Source: DATLSM01 sp963722965 (GTDB lineage: Bacteria; Actinomycetota; Thermoleophilia; Solirubrobacterales; 70-9). Taken from it: DNA of 64,000 bases. Where the stretch lies: assembly GCA_963722965.1 (NCBI GenBank), contig CAVROX010000007.1, forward strand, positions 62,001 to 126,000, in the 5' to 3' direction. Positions 44,821 to 53,633 of the stretch are shown in pieces. How positions within the stretch are numbered: position 1 is the stretch's first letter; each line of letters begins with the position of its first letter. Position numbers and translations under genes: made by a program. The notes under the pieces were generated by a model, which had not been told where the DNA came from, ran no database searches, and saw only the letters and a list, made by a program, of their open reading frames with translations.

Positions 44821-44826
44821 GCTCGC

Positions 44827-45857
44827 ATGGGAGCGAGCGGGCCAGCCGATGGGCTGCCGGTCCGGCCGGTGGCGGCGTCAATTGAGATCGGGGATCGGGG
44901 CCACGACGGTCGCGAGGTGATCCGCACCGTGGGGCTGACAAAGGTCTATCCCGGCACCGACTTCGCCGCGGTCGACAGGCTCGACCTGAGCGTCCGCGGC
45001 GGCGAGATATTCGGTCTACTGGGACCCAATGGCGCGGGCAAGACGACGACCGCCGGGATGCTGACTACGCGGGTGGTCCCGACCTCGGGGTCCGCTTACG
45101 TGGGTGCGATCGACGTCGTCGCCCATCCCGCGCTGGCCAAGCAGCTGATCGGCACCGTCTCACAGACCGAACACCCTCGACCGCCAGCTGACGGTCTGGG
45201 AGAACCTCTACTTTCACGGCCGCCTGTTCGGGATGGCTGCCTTGGAGTCGCGCCGCACCGCCGACGAGCTGCTCGAGCAGTTCCACCTCTCCAAGTGGGC
45301 GAAGGCCTCGGTCTTCGCGCTCTCCGGCGGAATGGCGCAGCGGCTGATGGTGGCGAGGGCGATCTTCCACCGCCCCGCGGTGCTGTTCATGGACGAGCCG
45401 ACCGCGGGCCTTGACCCGCAGAGCCGCCTCGCGCTGTGGGAGATTCTCGGCGAACTCAACCGCGAGGGACAGACGATCCTCCTCACTACCCACTACATGG
45501 AGGAGGCCGACAAACTCTGCGACCGGGTGGCGATCATGGACCACGGCCAGATCCTCGCCCTCGATACCCCGGCGGCGCTCAAGCAATCGGTGGGTGCCGA
45601 GGAGATCGTCACGGTGAAGGCCGACGGCGACGGGAACGCCCTCGCCGAGCGATTGGCTGCTGAGGTCGAGGGGGTGACCCGCACCCGCGTCGTCGACGGC
45701 GGTGTCGAGCTGCACGTTCAGGGAGGCGAGCGGCTGGTTCCCAGCGTCGTCGGTGCCGCCGAGAGCGGTGGCTTTGATCTCGCCGACCTCTCGGTCGTCC
45801 AAGCCAAGCCTGGAGACGGTCTTCATCAACCTCACCGGGAAGGCGCTGCGCGACTGA
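44827..45857 (+). CDS. ABC-2 exporter ATP-binding protein (DrrA-like), two frameshifts
   Basis: About 340 residues after correcting two single-base insertions (near 45167 and 45812). Walker A is GLLGPNGAGKTTTAGML. The Q-loop region is GTVSQTN-TLDRQLTVWENL across the first break. The signature is ALSGGMAQRLMVARAIF, Walker B is VLFMDEPTAGLDP, and the H-loop is LLTTHYMEE. After the second break the C-terminus reads PSLETVFINLTGKALRD, typical of DrrA-type subunits. Its inferred TGA overlaps the permease ATG (TGATG). It drives export of a lipophilic compound. Confidence 0.82.
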
Positions 45858-46741
45858 TGGCCACCGTCGCCGAGGCAAACGCCGCCGGTGTCGAGCTCGC
45901 GCTGCAGCCGACCCGCTCCGCCACTCAGGCAAGCCGCCTGGCGCTGCGGGCGCTGATCCTGCGCGACCTACTGGTGCTGAGGAAGAACTTCGCCGAGTTC
46001 TTGGTCCGCACCCTGATCCAGCCCTTCCTCCTGGTCTTCGTCTTCCTCTACGTCTTTCCGTCGATCGGCCAAGGGGTCGGCGGGGGCGGCGGGCCAGCCG
46101 CCGAGTCGGCCTTTGCGACCGTGCTGGTCCCCGGTGTAGTCGCGATCTCGATCATGTTCCAGGGAATCCAGGCAGTTGCCCTACAGCTCTCCACCGAGTT
46201 CGGCTACACCCGCGAGATCGAGGACCGCGTCCAGGCACCTTGTCCGATCTGGCTCGTCGCCGTGGCGAAGGTTCTCTCCGGGTCAGTCCAGGGAATCCTC
46301 GCGGCGGCCGTCGTCTTCCCGATGGCGGCGGTTGTCCATGCCCCCGGCGTGGAAGCCCATCTCTCCTTTCACTGGTGGATCGTCGTTACCCTGATCCCGC
46401 TCGCCTGCGTCGCGATGACCTCGCTCGGCCTGCTGCTGGGGACGACCTTCGAGCCGCGCAACATCGGGCTCATGTTCGGGTTCGTCGTACTGCCGCTGAC
46501 CTTCCTTGGCGGCACTTACTACCAGTGGACCAAACTTTCGCCGGTCCAGGTGCACGGCATCCACTGGCTGCAGATCCTGGTTCTTATCAACCCTCTGATC
46601 TACGTCGCCGAGGGCATGCGGGCGGGGTTGACCGAAGCTTCCCACATGCCCCTTTACGTCGTCTACCCGGTGCTGATCGGCTTCTGCGCGGTGTTCCTTT
46701 CGCTCGGCCTGCGCAACTTTCGCCGCCGGGTCCTCTCCTGA
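45857..46741 (+). CDS. ABC-2 type exporter permease (DrrB-like)
   Basis: A 294-residue protein with six hydrophobic segments (LIQPFLLVFVFLYVFPSIGQ, FATVLVPGVVAISIMFQGIQ, ILAAAVVFPMAAVV, WWIVVTLIPLACVAMTSLGL, GLMFGFVVLPLTFLGGTYYQ, VVYPVLIGFCAVFLSLGL). The EFGYTREIEDRVQAPCPIWL stretch is the coupling-loop region of ABC-2 permeases. It starts at ATG overlapping the ATPase stop. The substrate is unknown; daunorubicin-resistance-type exporters are the nearest family. Confidence 0.88.
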   Translation: MATVAEANAAGVELALQPTRSATQASRLALRALILRDLLVLRKNFAEFLVRTLIQPFLLVFVFLYVFPSIGQGVGGGGGPAAESAFATVLVPGVVAISIMFQGIQAVALQLSTEFGYTREIEDRVQAPCPIWLVAVAKVLSGSVQGILAAAVVFPMAAVVHAPGVEAHLSFHWWIVVTLIPLACVAMTSLGLLLGTTFEPRNIGLMFGFVVLPLTFLGGTYYQWTKLSPVQVHGIHWLQILVLINPLIYVAEGMRAGLTEASHMPLYVVYPVLIGFCAVFLSLGLRNFRRRVLS

Positions 46742-46771
46742 GCGTGCCCAGCGCCAACCGGGTGCGTAGCG

Positions 46772-47254
46772 CTATCGCGGCAGCTGGCGGTCGTCGGGCT
46801 GGACCTCCTCGGCAGTCGCGTCGAAGTCATAGGCCCGGCCGCCGTCCCAGCCGCCGCCGGGGCTGGGGGTGCTTCGATCGGTCATGCCGACCACCACGAA
46901 TCGCCGCACGAAGTAGCCGCGCAGCAGGCGCCTGGCGATCGCCCGCGTCGGCGGGATCAAGAGGATCAACCCGAAGATGTCGGTGATGAAGCCCGGGATC
47001 ACCAGCAGCGTGGCCCCGGCCGCGGTCATCATGCCGTCGGCGATCTCGCGGCCGGGGAAGCGGCGCTCGAGGAGGGCCGCGTTGAAGCGCCGCCAGGCGC
47101 CGCGCCCCTGGTGGCGCAGCACCAACACTCCGAGGATCGAGCCCGCGAGCAGCAGCGCGAGCAGCGGCCCCACCCCGATCAGCTCGCCGACCCTGACGAT
47201 CACGTACAGCTCCGCGAACGGCAGGGCAATACAGAGGATGATCAGCAACGCCAC
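46772..47254 (-). CDS. FxsA-family membrane protein
   Basis: A 160-residue protein starting at ATG. Four hydrophobic segments occur: LLIILCIALPFAELYVIVRV, LLALLLAGSILGVLVLRHQG, DGMMTAAGATLLVIPGFITD and IFGLILLIPPTRAIARRLL. This pattern and the GFITDIFGLILLIPPTR motif define FxsA/suppressor of F exclusion. The cellular role is not known. The C-terminal tail is acidic and disordered. Confidence 0.88.
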   Translation of the reverse strand: MALLIILCIALPFAELYVIVRVGELIGVGPLLALLLAGSILGVLVLRHQGRGAWRRFNAALLERRFPGREIADGMMTAAGATLLVIPGFITDIFGLILLIPPTRAIARRLLRGYFVRRFVVVGMTDRSTPSPGGGWDGGRAYDFDATAEEVQPDDRQLPR

Positions 47255-47293
47255 CGACCAAGACTAGCCACGGCGTTTAGCCGGGTCGGGGGC

Positions 47294-48708
47294 TCAGGCT
47301 GCCAGAGCAGCGACAGCCGCGGCCTTGAGTTGCGCCAGCGACCCGTCAATGCCGCGGCAGATCTCCTCGACGTCCTCCATCGAGTCATAGTCGGCCAGAA
47401 GACCGAAGCCGATGCGCCCGTTGTAGCTCATGATCGCGATCGCCAGGGCGTGACTTTGCGGCAGAAATGCGACGGGGAAGACCTCCTGCAGTTCTCGCCC
47501 AAGCACATAGAGGGGGATCTGCGGCCCCGGCACGTTGGTCACGATCAGGTTGAAAAGGCGGGTGGAGAAGTTGATCCGCGCGGCCTGGGCCAGCAGGGTC
47601 GGGGGGGCGAAGTCATTGAAGTCGGGAAATCACTTCCGCTCCAAGCGCCTGCTTGGAGCGCTTCAGCCCCTCCATCTCCTCGCTGACGATGCGCAGGCGC
47701 CGCACCGGGTCCTCGACGTAGACGGGTAGCGGTCCCCGCATCGCAGCGATCCGGTTGCCGAGCTCTCCGTGTTCGTCCTCGGCGCGGATTGAGACCGGGA
47801 CGAGGGCCCGCAGCTCAAGCCCCTCGGTGCGGATGCCGCGCCCGTGCAACCACTCGCGCAGCGCCCCAGTCACTACGGCGAGGACGACGTCGTTCACGGT
47901 CCCGCCCAATCCATCCTTGATCTGCTTGAAGGTCGCTAGCTCCGAGCGTGCCCAGACAAAGCGCCGATGCGGCCCGATCGGTTGGTTGAGCGGCACGGCG
48001 GGGGCTGGGTCGGCGAACGCCCCGACGACCTCGCTCACCCCCTCCAGCGCCTCGATCACCCGTTTGGTCGCCGTCTCGGGGTGCAGAACCGCCCCCATCG
48101 CGCGTTCCGCCAGTCTCACCGGCGCTACCGCGAGGTCGACCGCCCCGCGCCCGACTAGCTCGACGGTGCTCGGAGCGGGCGCGTGGCACCCAGTCCTCCT
48201 CGACTGACGCCGGCTGCGGCACGGGCTCGAGGTCGAACAGCACCGTGCCGATGTCGACGCCGGAGATTCCGTCGACCATCGCGTGGTGGGTCTTGGTCAG
48301 GATCGCGAAGCGGTCGCGCTCCAATCCCTGCGCCAGCCACATCTCCCAGAGCGGCTTAGAGCGGTCGAGCTGCTGGGAGAAAATACGGCCAGCTAGCCGT
48401 CGCAGCTCCTCCTCGCCGCCGGGCGTGGGAAGCGCCGTGTGGCGGATGTGGTAGGTGAGGTTGAAGTTGACGTCGTCGGCCCACAGCGGCCTACCCGCCT
48501 CCAGCGGTGGCACGACAAGTCGCTGGCGGAAGCGGGGCACCTGACTCAGCCGGCCACGCACGTGCTCGACCAGGTCGAGATAGCGGGGAGGGGGGCCCTC
48601 GAAGATCAGGATCGCCCCGACGTGCATGTGGCTGGTGGCGCTCTCGTTGGTCAGAAATGAGGCGTCTATGGCGGTCAGCCGGTCGAGGTGGGCTCCGTTG
48701 GCGAACAC
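47294..48708 (-). CDS. WS/DGAT-family acyltransferase, frameshifted
   Basis: About 470 residues when two breaks are corrected (near 48185 and 47615). It starts at GTG: FANGAHLDRLTAIDASFLTN. The acyltransferase active site is THHAMVDGISG (HHxxxDG). GGTVNDVVLAVVTGALREWL and TNVPGPQIPLYVLGRELQEV are later family blocks, and the C-terminal domain has IMSYNGRIGFGLLADYDSME. Relatives make wax esters or triacylglycerol from acyl-CoA. This fits the beta-oxidation genes elsewhere in the window. Its start is only 23 bp from the divergent ispH start. Confidence 0.8.
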
Positions 48709-48731
48709 CTGCCAACGGTACCCTGTCCTCG

Positions 48732-49700
48732 ATGACCCCCGCGACCGCAACAGCGCCCCGCAAGGTCCTGCTCGCCGCCCCGCGCGGCTACTGTGCGGGG
48801 GTCGATCGCGCCGTGCAGACGGTGGAGCGCGCGCTTGACCTCTACGGTGCACCGGTCTACGTTCGCAAGGAGATCGTCCACAACAAGCATGTGGTCGAGG
48901 AGCTCGCCGAGCGCGGCGCGGTCTTCGTCGAGGAGGAGACCGAAGTGCCGGAGGGGGAAATGGTCGTCTTCTCGGCCCACGGGGTCGCCCCCGCTGTTCA
49001 CGACAATGCCTCCGCTCGCCACCTGCGCACGATCGACGCCACTTGCCCACTGGTGACCAAGGTCCACGTCGAGGCCCGCCGCTTCGCCGCCCAGGGCTAC
49101 ACGATCGTGATGATCGGCCACGCGGGACACGAGGAGGTGGAGGGAACTACCGGCGAGGCGCCGGAGAGCATCGTCTTGGTGCAGACGGTGGAGGAGGTGG
49201 CCGGCCTGGAGGTGGCCGACCCTGAGCGGGTCGCCTTCATCACCCAGACGACCCTCTCGGTCGATGAGACCGCCGAGATCATCGCCGCCCTGCGCGCGAG
49301 GTTCCCGGCGATCGTCAGCTCCAAGTCAGACGACATCTGTTACGCGACGACCAACCGCCAGATCGCCGTCAAGCAGCTTGCCAGCGAGTGCGAGTTGGTC
49401 CTGGTGATCGGCTCTACCAATTCCTCTAACTCCAACCGCCTGGTCGAGGTCGCACGCGAGCACGGCGCCGCCTCCCATCTGATCGACAATCACGACCAGG
49501 TCGAGGAGAAATGGCTGGAGGGGGTGCAGACCGTCGGCATTACCTCCGGTGCCAGCGCCCCCGAGGAGTTGGTCGCAAGCCTCGTCTCCTTCTTTCGCGA
49601 GCGCGGCGCTGGTGAGATCTCAGAGCTGCGCACCGTCGACGAGGACGTCCGCTTCATGCTCCCTCGGGAGATACGCGCGGAGCTCGCCACGCGCGGCTGA
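48732..49700 (+). CDS. ispH: 4-hydroxy-3-methylbut-2-enyl diphosphate reductase
   Basis: A 322-residue Fe-S enzyme, the last step of the MEP isoprenoid pathway, making IPP and DMAPP. The three cluster cysteines are in PRGYCAGVDRA (Cys21), IDATCPLVTK and SDDICYATTNRQ. VFSAHGVAP and THVGHEEVEGT-like GHAGHEEVEGT supply substrate-binding histidines, and GSTNSSNSNRLVEVA is the phosphate-binding motif. The ATG start gives the usual N-terminus. Confidence 0.95.
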   Translation: MTPATATAPRKVLLAAPRGYCAGVDRAVQTVERALDLYGAPVYVRKEIVHNKHVVEELAERGAVFVEEETEVPEGEMVVFSAHGVAPAVHDNASARHLRTIDATCPLVTKVHVEARRFAAQGYTIVMIGHAGHEEVEGTTGEAPESIVLVQTVEEVAGLEVADPERVAFITQTTLSVDETAEIIAALRARFPAIVSSKSDDICYATTNRQIAVKQLASECELVLVIGSTNSSNSNRLVEVAREHGAASHLIDNHDQVEEKWLEGVQTVGITSGASAPEELVASLVSFFRERGAGEISELRTVDEDVRFMLPREIRAELATRG

Positions 49701-50286
49701 GTCTGTTCGGCGAAGGAGCAGGCGGTGCCGGGGTCTTCCTCCCAGGCGTCGGGGTCTCCCCCCAGCTGCCGGCTCCCGCCAGGAGTCCGCGGGTGAGGTT
49801 TCGGCGAGGTCGCCCCCATCGCCCCGCCGATCGCCGCCACCGCTACCCCGTGGTTGGGGGAAAGGTCGGCTCCGATGCCGCCCACGGCTACAGTCTGGTT
49901 GGCGGCCGCGGCTCCTCGCAAAGGCGGGTAAGAATCAGCGCAGCGGCCCGCTGATCACCCGCCCGCCGGCGGTGCGGTTGGCGATCGAGCCCCAAACGCT
50001 CCGCGTGGCTGAGCCTGTCGCTGCCCCTTCTGTCCGCCCGATTCTCGAAAGCAGGTCCGCTCGCTGGCCGTTGAAGCTGAGCCGCCGAGCGGACGGACGC
50101 ACAGGTCACAAAACATCGACCCTGCTGCTCCGCGGCTCGGGGTGGAAGTTGAGAAACCGATAACGCCCAAGAGGGAAAGGAAGGGAAAAACCCCGCAACC
50201 TTTGGAGTGGCGTGTGTTTAGCGCTCTGAGAAGCTAGTCTGATCCTGCCCGTCGCCGAGCGCTGGAAACCAAGCTAACAGGGGGGA
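49701..50286. other. 586-bp intergenic region, no gene recognised
   Basis: Neither strand shows a reading frame with credible start, composition and family features. The right half is less GC-rich and has an A/G-rich tract (about 50170-50190) with a small GGG-AAAAA-CCC hairpin. This is probably the leader or promoter region of the secreted IPT/PASTA gene at 50287. AGGGGGG just before that gene serves as its ribosome-binding site. Confidence 0.5.
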
Positions 50287-51327
50287 ATGCCGATGCCACC
50301 GCGAGACAATCCAAGCGCCGAGTTCTGCAAGGGCAGCCGCTCGCGGTGGTTGGCTGCTTTGGCCGCTGCCACGGCAGGCGCCTTGGCGCTCCTTGTCAGC
50401 GCGAGCGCGCAGGCGTCGACACTCACGGTCGGCAGCGTTTTGCCTCCGGTGACCTCCTCGAAACCGTTCAAAGAAGTGATGACTCTCTTCAATACGACCC
50501 TGCCGGAGAAAGGCGCCAACCTCACCTCGCCGGTCAGTGGCGCGATCGTTCGCTGGCGCATCCAGGGCGCCTCCGGCGGGCCCTTCTATCTGCGGGTTCT
50601 GCGCCCCAACGGCTCGGGCGCCTACACGGCAGAAGGCACCAGTGGCGCCGCCACCGTTTCCGGCACCGGGCTGCAGACCTTCACCGCGAATCTGCCAATT
50701 AAAGCCGGAGATCTGATCGGTGTCGATCCGACCAACGCCACCGACGAAATTGGATTCGCGACGGTTGGGGGCTCGGCCTTCGCCTCGATCTTCCCGACCC
50801 CGTTCGACGGCGCGACCGTGCCGCCCCGGCCGACTCAGTCAGGTGAAGAGATCGAGCTCAGCGCCGAAGTTCAGCCGGCCCCCACGATCTCCTCGGTTGC
50901 TCCCGACGTCGGCTCGATCGCCGGTGGCACGACGGTTACGATCACCGGCACCAACTTCACCGGGGCCAGCGCGGTGAAATTCGGATCCACGCCGGCGTCG
51001 AGCTTTACGGTTGAATCCGACTCCAAAATCAACGCGATTGCACCAGCCAACTCCGCGCCTGGCACAGTGGACGTCAGCGTCAGCTCTCTGGCCGGGAGCA
51101 GCCCGATCGTGAGGGAAGAAGACAGGTTCACCTACACGGCCTGCGTCGTCCCCAGTCTGAAAGGCAAGCGTCTGACCCCCGCTCGCCGAGCCCTGGTTGG
51201 AGCCGGCTGCAAGCTTGGCAAGGTTACGGGGCCCCGCCGGCGCGGCTCTGCCAAGGTGGCCAGGCAGAGCCCCAGTCCGGGCAGGATTCTGCCGGCCGGC
51301 ACCACGGTGAATGTGAAAATCCGCTGA
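50287..51327 (+). CDS. Secreted protein with IPT/TIG and PASTA domains
   Basis: About 346 residues. A signal peptide (RWLAALAAATAGALALLVSA, cleaved near residue 43) is followed by a beta-rich domain of about 150 residues. An IPT/TIG domain (APTISSVAPDVGSIAGGTTV, about 200-285) comes next, then a C-terminal PASTA domain (VPSLKGKRLTPARRALVGAG, about 287-346) which in relatives contacts cell wall. The second ATG at 50293 is better spaced from the AGGGGGG ribosome-binding site. It is probably exported and wall-associated; the ligand is unknown. Confidence 0.8.
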   Translation: MPMPPRDNPSAEFCKGSRSRWLAALAAATAGALALLVSASAQASTLTVGSVLPPVTSSKPFKEVMTLFNTTLPEKGANLTSPVSGAIVRWRIQGASGGPFYLRVLRPNGSGAYTAEGTSGAATVSGTGLQTFTANLPIKAGDLIGVDPTNATDEIGFATVGGSAFASIFPTPFDGATVPPRPTQSGEEIELSAEVQPAPTISSVAPDVGSIAGGTTVTITGTNFTGASAVKFGSTPASSFTVESDSKINAIAPANSAPGTVDVSVSSLAGSSPIVREEDRFTYTACVVPSLKGKRLTPARRALVGAGCKLGKVTGPRRRGSAKVARQSPSPGRILPAGTTVNVKIR

Positions 51328-51426
51328 TGCGGATGGCCGCGTGGTCCCGTGTGAGGGGCTGCACGGTCCTCGGCGGCGGAGCCATCGCTCGTCAATAGGG
51401 CACTGATTGGTCATCCCGAGCGGAGG

Positions 51427-51448
51427 CTAGATGACTGATTCCGTTCCG
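51427..51448 (+). repeat. IS982 left terminal inverted repeat
   Basis: Begins CTAGATGACTGATTCCGTT and continues for three more bases. It pairs with the right-end copy with one mismatch (C versus G at position 20). Confidence 0.85.
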
Positions 51449-51537
51449 CGCTTATGCGCGGAACCGGCCGAGGGGACGTAGAAGGGGCGTCGAAGGTCGG
51501 CGTTGCTATCGCCAACGTCGACCACGGAGGTGGCCTC

Positions 51538-52426
51538 GTGACCGCCGACCTTGACACCCTTCTGACCGCACTTTACGTCTTCGCGGACGAACTCCTGCCA
51601 CGCCGGCCGCGCGCACGGAGAAACCCGCGGATCACCGACTCCGAGCTGGCCTGCCTGGCCGTCGCCCAGGTGCTGCTCGACATCCCCTCCGAGCGGCGCT
51701 TCCTGCGCTTCGCCAACGCCCACCTCTCGCACCTGTTCCCCTACCTGCCCAAGCAGCCCGGCTACAACAAGCGGATGCGGGCATTGGCGCCGCAGATCGT
51801 CAGGCTCTTGAACGCGATCGCCTTCGCCTCGCCGTCGTGGTGCGACAGCATCAGACTGCTTGACTCCACTCCTGTCCCGGTCGGCGCCTCGCGGGAGACC
51901 GTGAAGCGAAGCGAGTTCGCCGGCCACGCCGCCTACGGATATTGCGCCAGCCACAGTCGCTACTTCTGGGGTTTTCGGCTCTATCTGCTCTGCGCGGCCG
52001 ACGGGATGCCGATTGCCTTCGAGCTGGCGCCAGCAAACACCCCCGAGCGCGAGGTCGCGGCCGAGATGCTTGCCCGGGTCGAGCTGGAGGGCTACACGGT
52101 GATCGCCGACAAGGGCTTCGCCGGTGCGGACTTTGAGGCGCTCATGCGCGAGCTGGGCGCGGTCTTCCTCCGCCCCGACCGAAAGGGCGAGAAGCCGCGG
52201 TTCGGCAAGCTCGGCGGCGTGCAGCCAGTGGGTCGAGTCGATCATCGACACGACCAAGGGACAGCTCTCCCTGGAGCGCCACGGCGCCCACACCATGCCC
52301 GGCCTCTTCAGCCGCGTCGCCCAGCGTCTGCTCGCCCTCGCCACCGGGATCTGGCACAACTGGCAGCTCTGGGAGGAAGGCGTAATCGACACCGCCGGCC
52401 GCAGCCTGATCGCCTACGACCACTGA
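51538..52426 (+). CDS. IS982-family transposase, one frameshift
   Basis: About 295 residues. I chose GTG (DLDTLLTALYVFADELLPRR follows) because IS982 transposases begin at that point; an upstream ATG at 51454 also exists. The catalytic triad can be placed: Asp in RLLDSTPVPVG, Asp in VIADKGFAGADFEA, and Glu in QWVESIIDTTKGQLSLERHG. One extra base near 52222, between FGKLGGV and RQWVES, separates the last Glu from the rest. The C-terminus ALATGIWHNWQLWE is typical. As sequenced, the product would be truncated before the third catalytic residue. Confidence 0.85.
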
Positions 52427-52435
52427 GCTGGTGTT

Positions 52436-52457
52436 CGCAACGGAATCAGTCATCTAG
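52436..52457 (-). repeat. IS982 right terminal inverted repeat
   Basis: Reverse complement of the left repeat at 51427-51448 with one mismatch. It ends ...GTCATCTAG at the element boundary. Confidence 0.85.
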
Positions 52458-52798
52458 GGGCGAGGGGCCGATCTCGCGCCGGTCGGGGGCTAGCCGGCGT
52501 GGCCCTGGCGCTGGCGATTTTCCTTGTCTGGGGTTGGCTGTGAAGGTGATCCACTGCCGCGCGGCGGGGGTGAATGAGGGCTAAATGGTGCCGTTCCTGT
52601 CGGGGCTGGGAGACGGCGGCCCGCCCGACGCTGCGCTGATCGCTCGCCTCGCCGAGCGCGGCGCGAGGGGTCCGCACACGGGGGCCTGCGGAAGCAGAAT
52701 TTCACCTGCTGCGAAGGCCCCAACAGGGTGGTGGACCTCTCAGGCAAGCTTGCCGCCTCGAATACACCCGAGCGCCCTGGCGCCAGGCACTGGTCGCC
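52458..52798. other. 341-bp gene-poor region right of the IS element
   Basis: The first 85 bp after the IS contain a plus-strand stretch reading GVALALAIFLVWGWL before a TGA (52541-52543). It looks like the last membrane helix of a gene whose upstream part is missing. A glycine-riboswitch-like fold (52665-52748) follows. Then come two perfect 12-bp palindromes, GGCAAGCTTGCC (52743-52754) and CCTGGCGCCAGG (about 52777-52788). No complete gene is visible. Confidence 0.5.
52665..52748 (+). promoter_or_regulatory. Glycine-riboswitch-like aptamer without a downstream gene
   Basis: A 9-bp P1 helix pairs GAGGGGTCC (52665-52673) with GGACCTCTC (52733-52741) with one G-U pair. CTCTCAGGCAAG at the 3' side and GCGAAGGCCCCAAC in the core match the conserved blocks of the gcvT (glycine) aptamer: CTCTCAGGCA and CGAAGG..CAAC. 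A hairpin (GGGGCC...GGCCCC with an inner GCAG/CTGC stem) fills the P2 position. Only one aptamer is seen. No gcv gene follows: the next plus-strand sequence is antisense to a minus-strand gene. It is a plausible but degenerate or orphaned switch. Confidence 0.5.
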
Positions 52799-53626
52799 TC
52801 AGCGGTCCGGCAGGCCCGCGGCGAAGCCGATCGACCAGATCCGCATACCGGTCGTCGGGCGCAAGATGATCGCGTGGTGCTGGTGGCAGCGGTGCTCGAG
52901 CAGTGGGTAAAGCGCCGGGGTGTCGACCTCGATCCTCCTCCTGCTTGCCCCGTCAATCTCGATCGTGATCGCACCCTTCCCCTCGACTGTCGCGTAGGCG
53001 CCCCCCGACTCGTACTCGATCACCAGCTCCTCGCCATCCTCACCGGCGATCCACGGGCGCTCCCATGATCCCCCGGGAAGGATCTCAGGGGTTGGGGTGA
53101 GGACGCGGACTCCCGGTTGGTCGCTGTCGCGCAGGGCCGCCCAGGGCGCCGGCAGCTCGCGGAGGGCATCGATGCCGCGCAGCTCGGCCTGGATCGCCTC
53201 CTCGGTTCCCAGGTATTCGCCCTCGCCGAAGTGGTACCAGGCGAGGGCGCCGCCGAGGCTCCAGAGGAAGAGAGACGGCCAGCCATTGCAGCCGTAGGCG
53301 TGCCAGAGGAGGCGCTCGGCGTCGAGCGCGACGGGGAACTTGACTCCGAGGCGCCCCAGACCCACCGCGACGACTGCGGGGTCGGCGCCGAAGGGGAAGC
53401 GATGGGTCTGGACCGCGATCGTCTTGAGTCCGACCTCGCGGTAGCGTCGGTCCCACTCGGCCAGGTAGGGGAGCGTTCGCACGCTGTTGATCTGGGAGAA
53501 GTCGATGAAATGGACCAGCACCGGCCCCCCCGCCGTCAGCGCCGACATTGACCCTTGGCGCTCCCCAACCCACTCGATCTCCGGCGGCAGTTCAGGCGCT
53601 GCGATGTTGTCCCGTTGTGGGCGCAC
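52799..53626 (-). CDS. Thioredoxin-like protein at the end of the sufB-sufD block
   Basis: A 275-residue protein starting at GTG, 7 nt after sufD. Residues 25-150 have a thioredoxin fold (LTAGGPVLVHFIDFSQINSV, LKTIAVQTHRFPFGADPAVV, YGCNGWPSLFLWS) but no CXXC pair at the usual site: FSQIN replaces it. The C-terminal part is beta-rich, like the DipZ/AhpC-TSA-associated domain (GGSWERPWIAGEDGEELVIE). Position suggests co-transcription with SUF genes. A redox role is uncertain because the active-site cysteines are absent. Confidence 0.75.
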   Translation of the reverse strand: MRPQRDNIAAPELPPEIEWVGERQGSMSALTAGGPVLVHFIDFSQINSVRTLPYLAEWDRRYREVGLKTIAVQTHRFPFGADPAVVAVGLGRLGVKFPVALDAERLLWHAYGCNGWPSLFLWSLGGALAWYHFGEGEYLGTEEAIQAELRGIDALRELPAPWAALRDSDQPGVRVLTPTPEILPGGSWERPWIAGEDGEELVIEYESGGAYATVEGKGAITIEIDGASRRRIEVDTPALYPLLEHRCHQHHAIILRPTTGMRIWSIGFAAGLPDR

Positions 53627-53633
53627 CCGCCGG

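Larger units (their letters stand above)
51427..52457 (+). mobile_element. IS982-family insertion sequence
   Basis: A 1031-bp element bounded by 22-bp terminal inverted repeats with one mismatch and carrying one IS982-type transposase gene. Size, repeats and transposase agree with the IS982 family. No exact target-site duplication is visible in the flanking 8-10 bp (GCGGAGG left, GGGCGAG right). The insertion may be old or followed by rearrangement. The transposase is frameshifted, so the copy may be inactive. Confidence 0.88.

Noticed and set aside
49490..49921. Minus-strand open frame starting in the ispH-downstream region
   Set aside because: Half of it is antisense to ispH; the rest is Ala/Gly/Pro-rich with no motif or ribosome-binding site.
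52458..52798. A complete gene right of the IS element
   Set aside because: Frames there are short, antisense-like or overlap the riboswitch-like structure; only a possible C-terminal remnant is visible.
52799..53626. Calling the protein after sufD a functional thioredoxin
   Set aside because: The fold looks right, but the CXXC site is replaced (FSQIN), so redox activity is not supported; it is kept only as thioredoxin-like.
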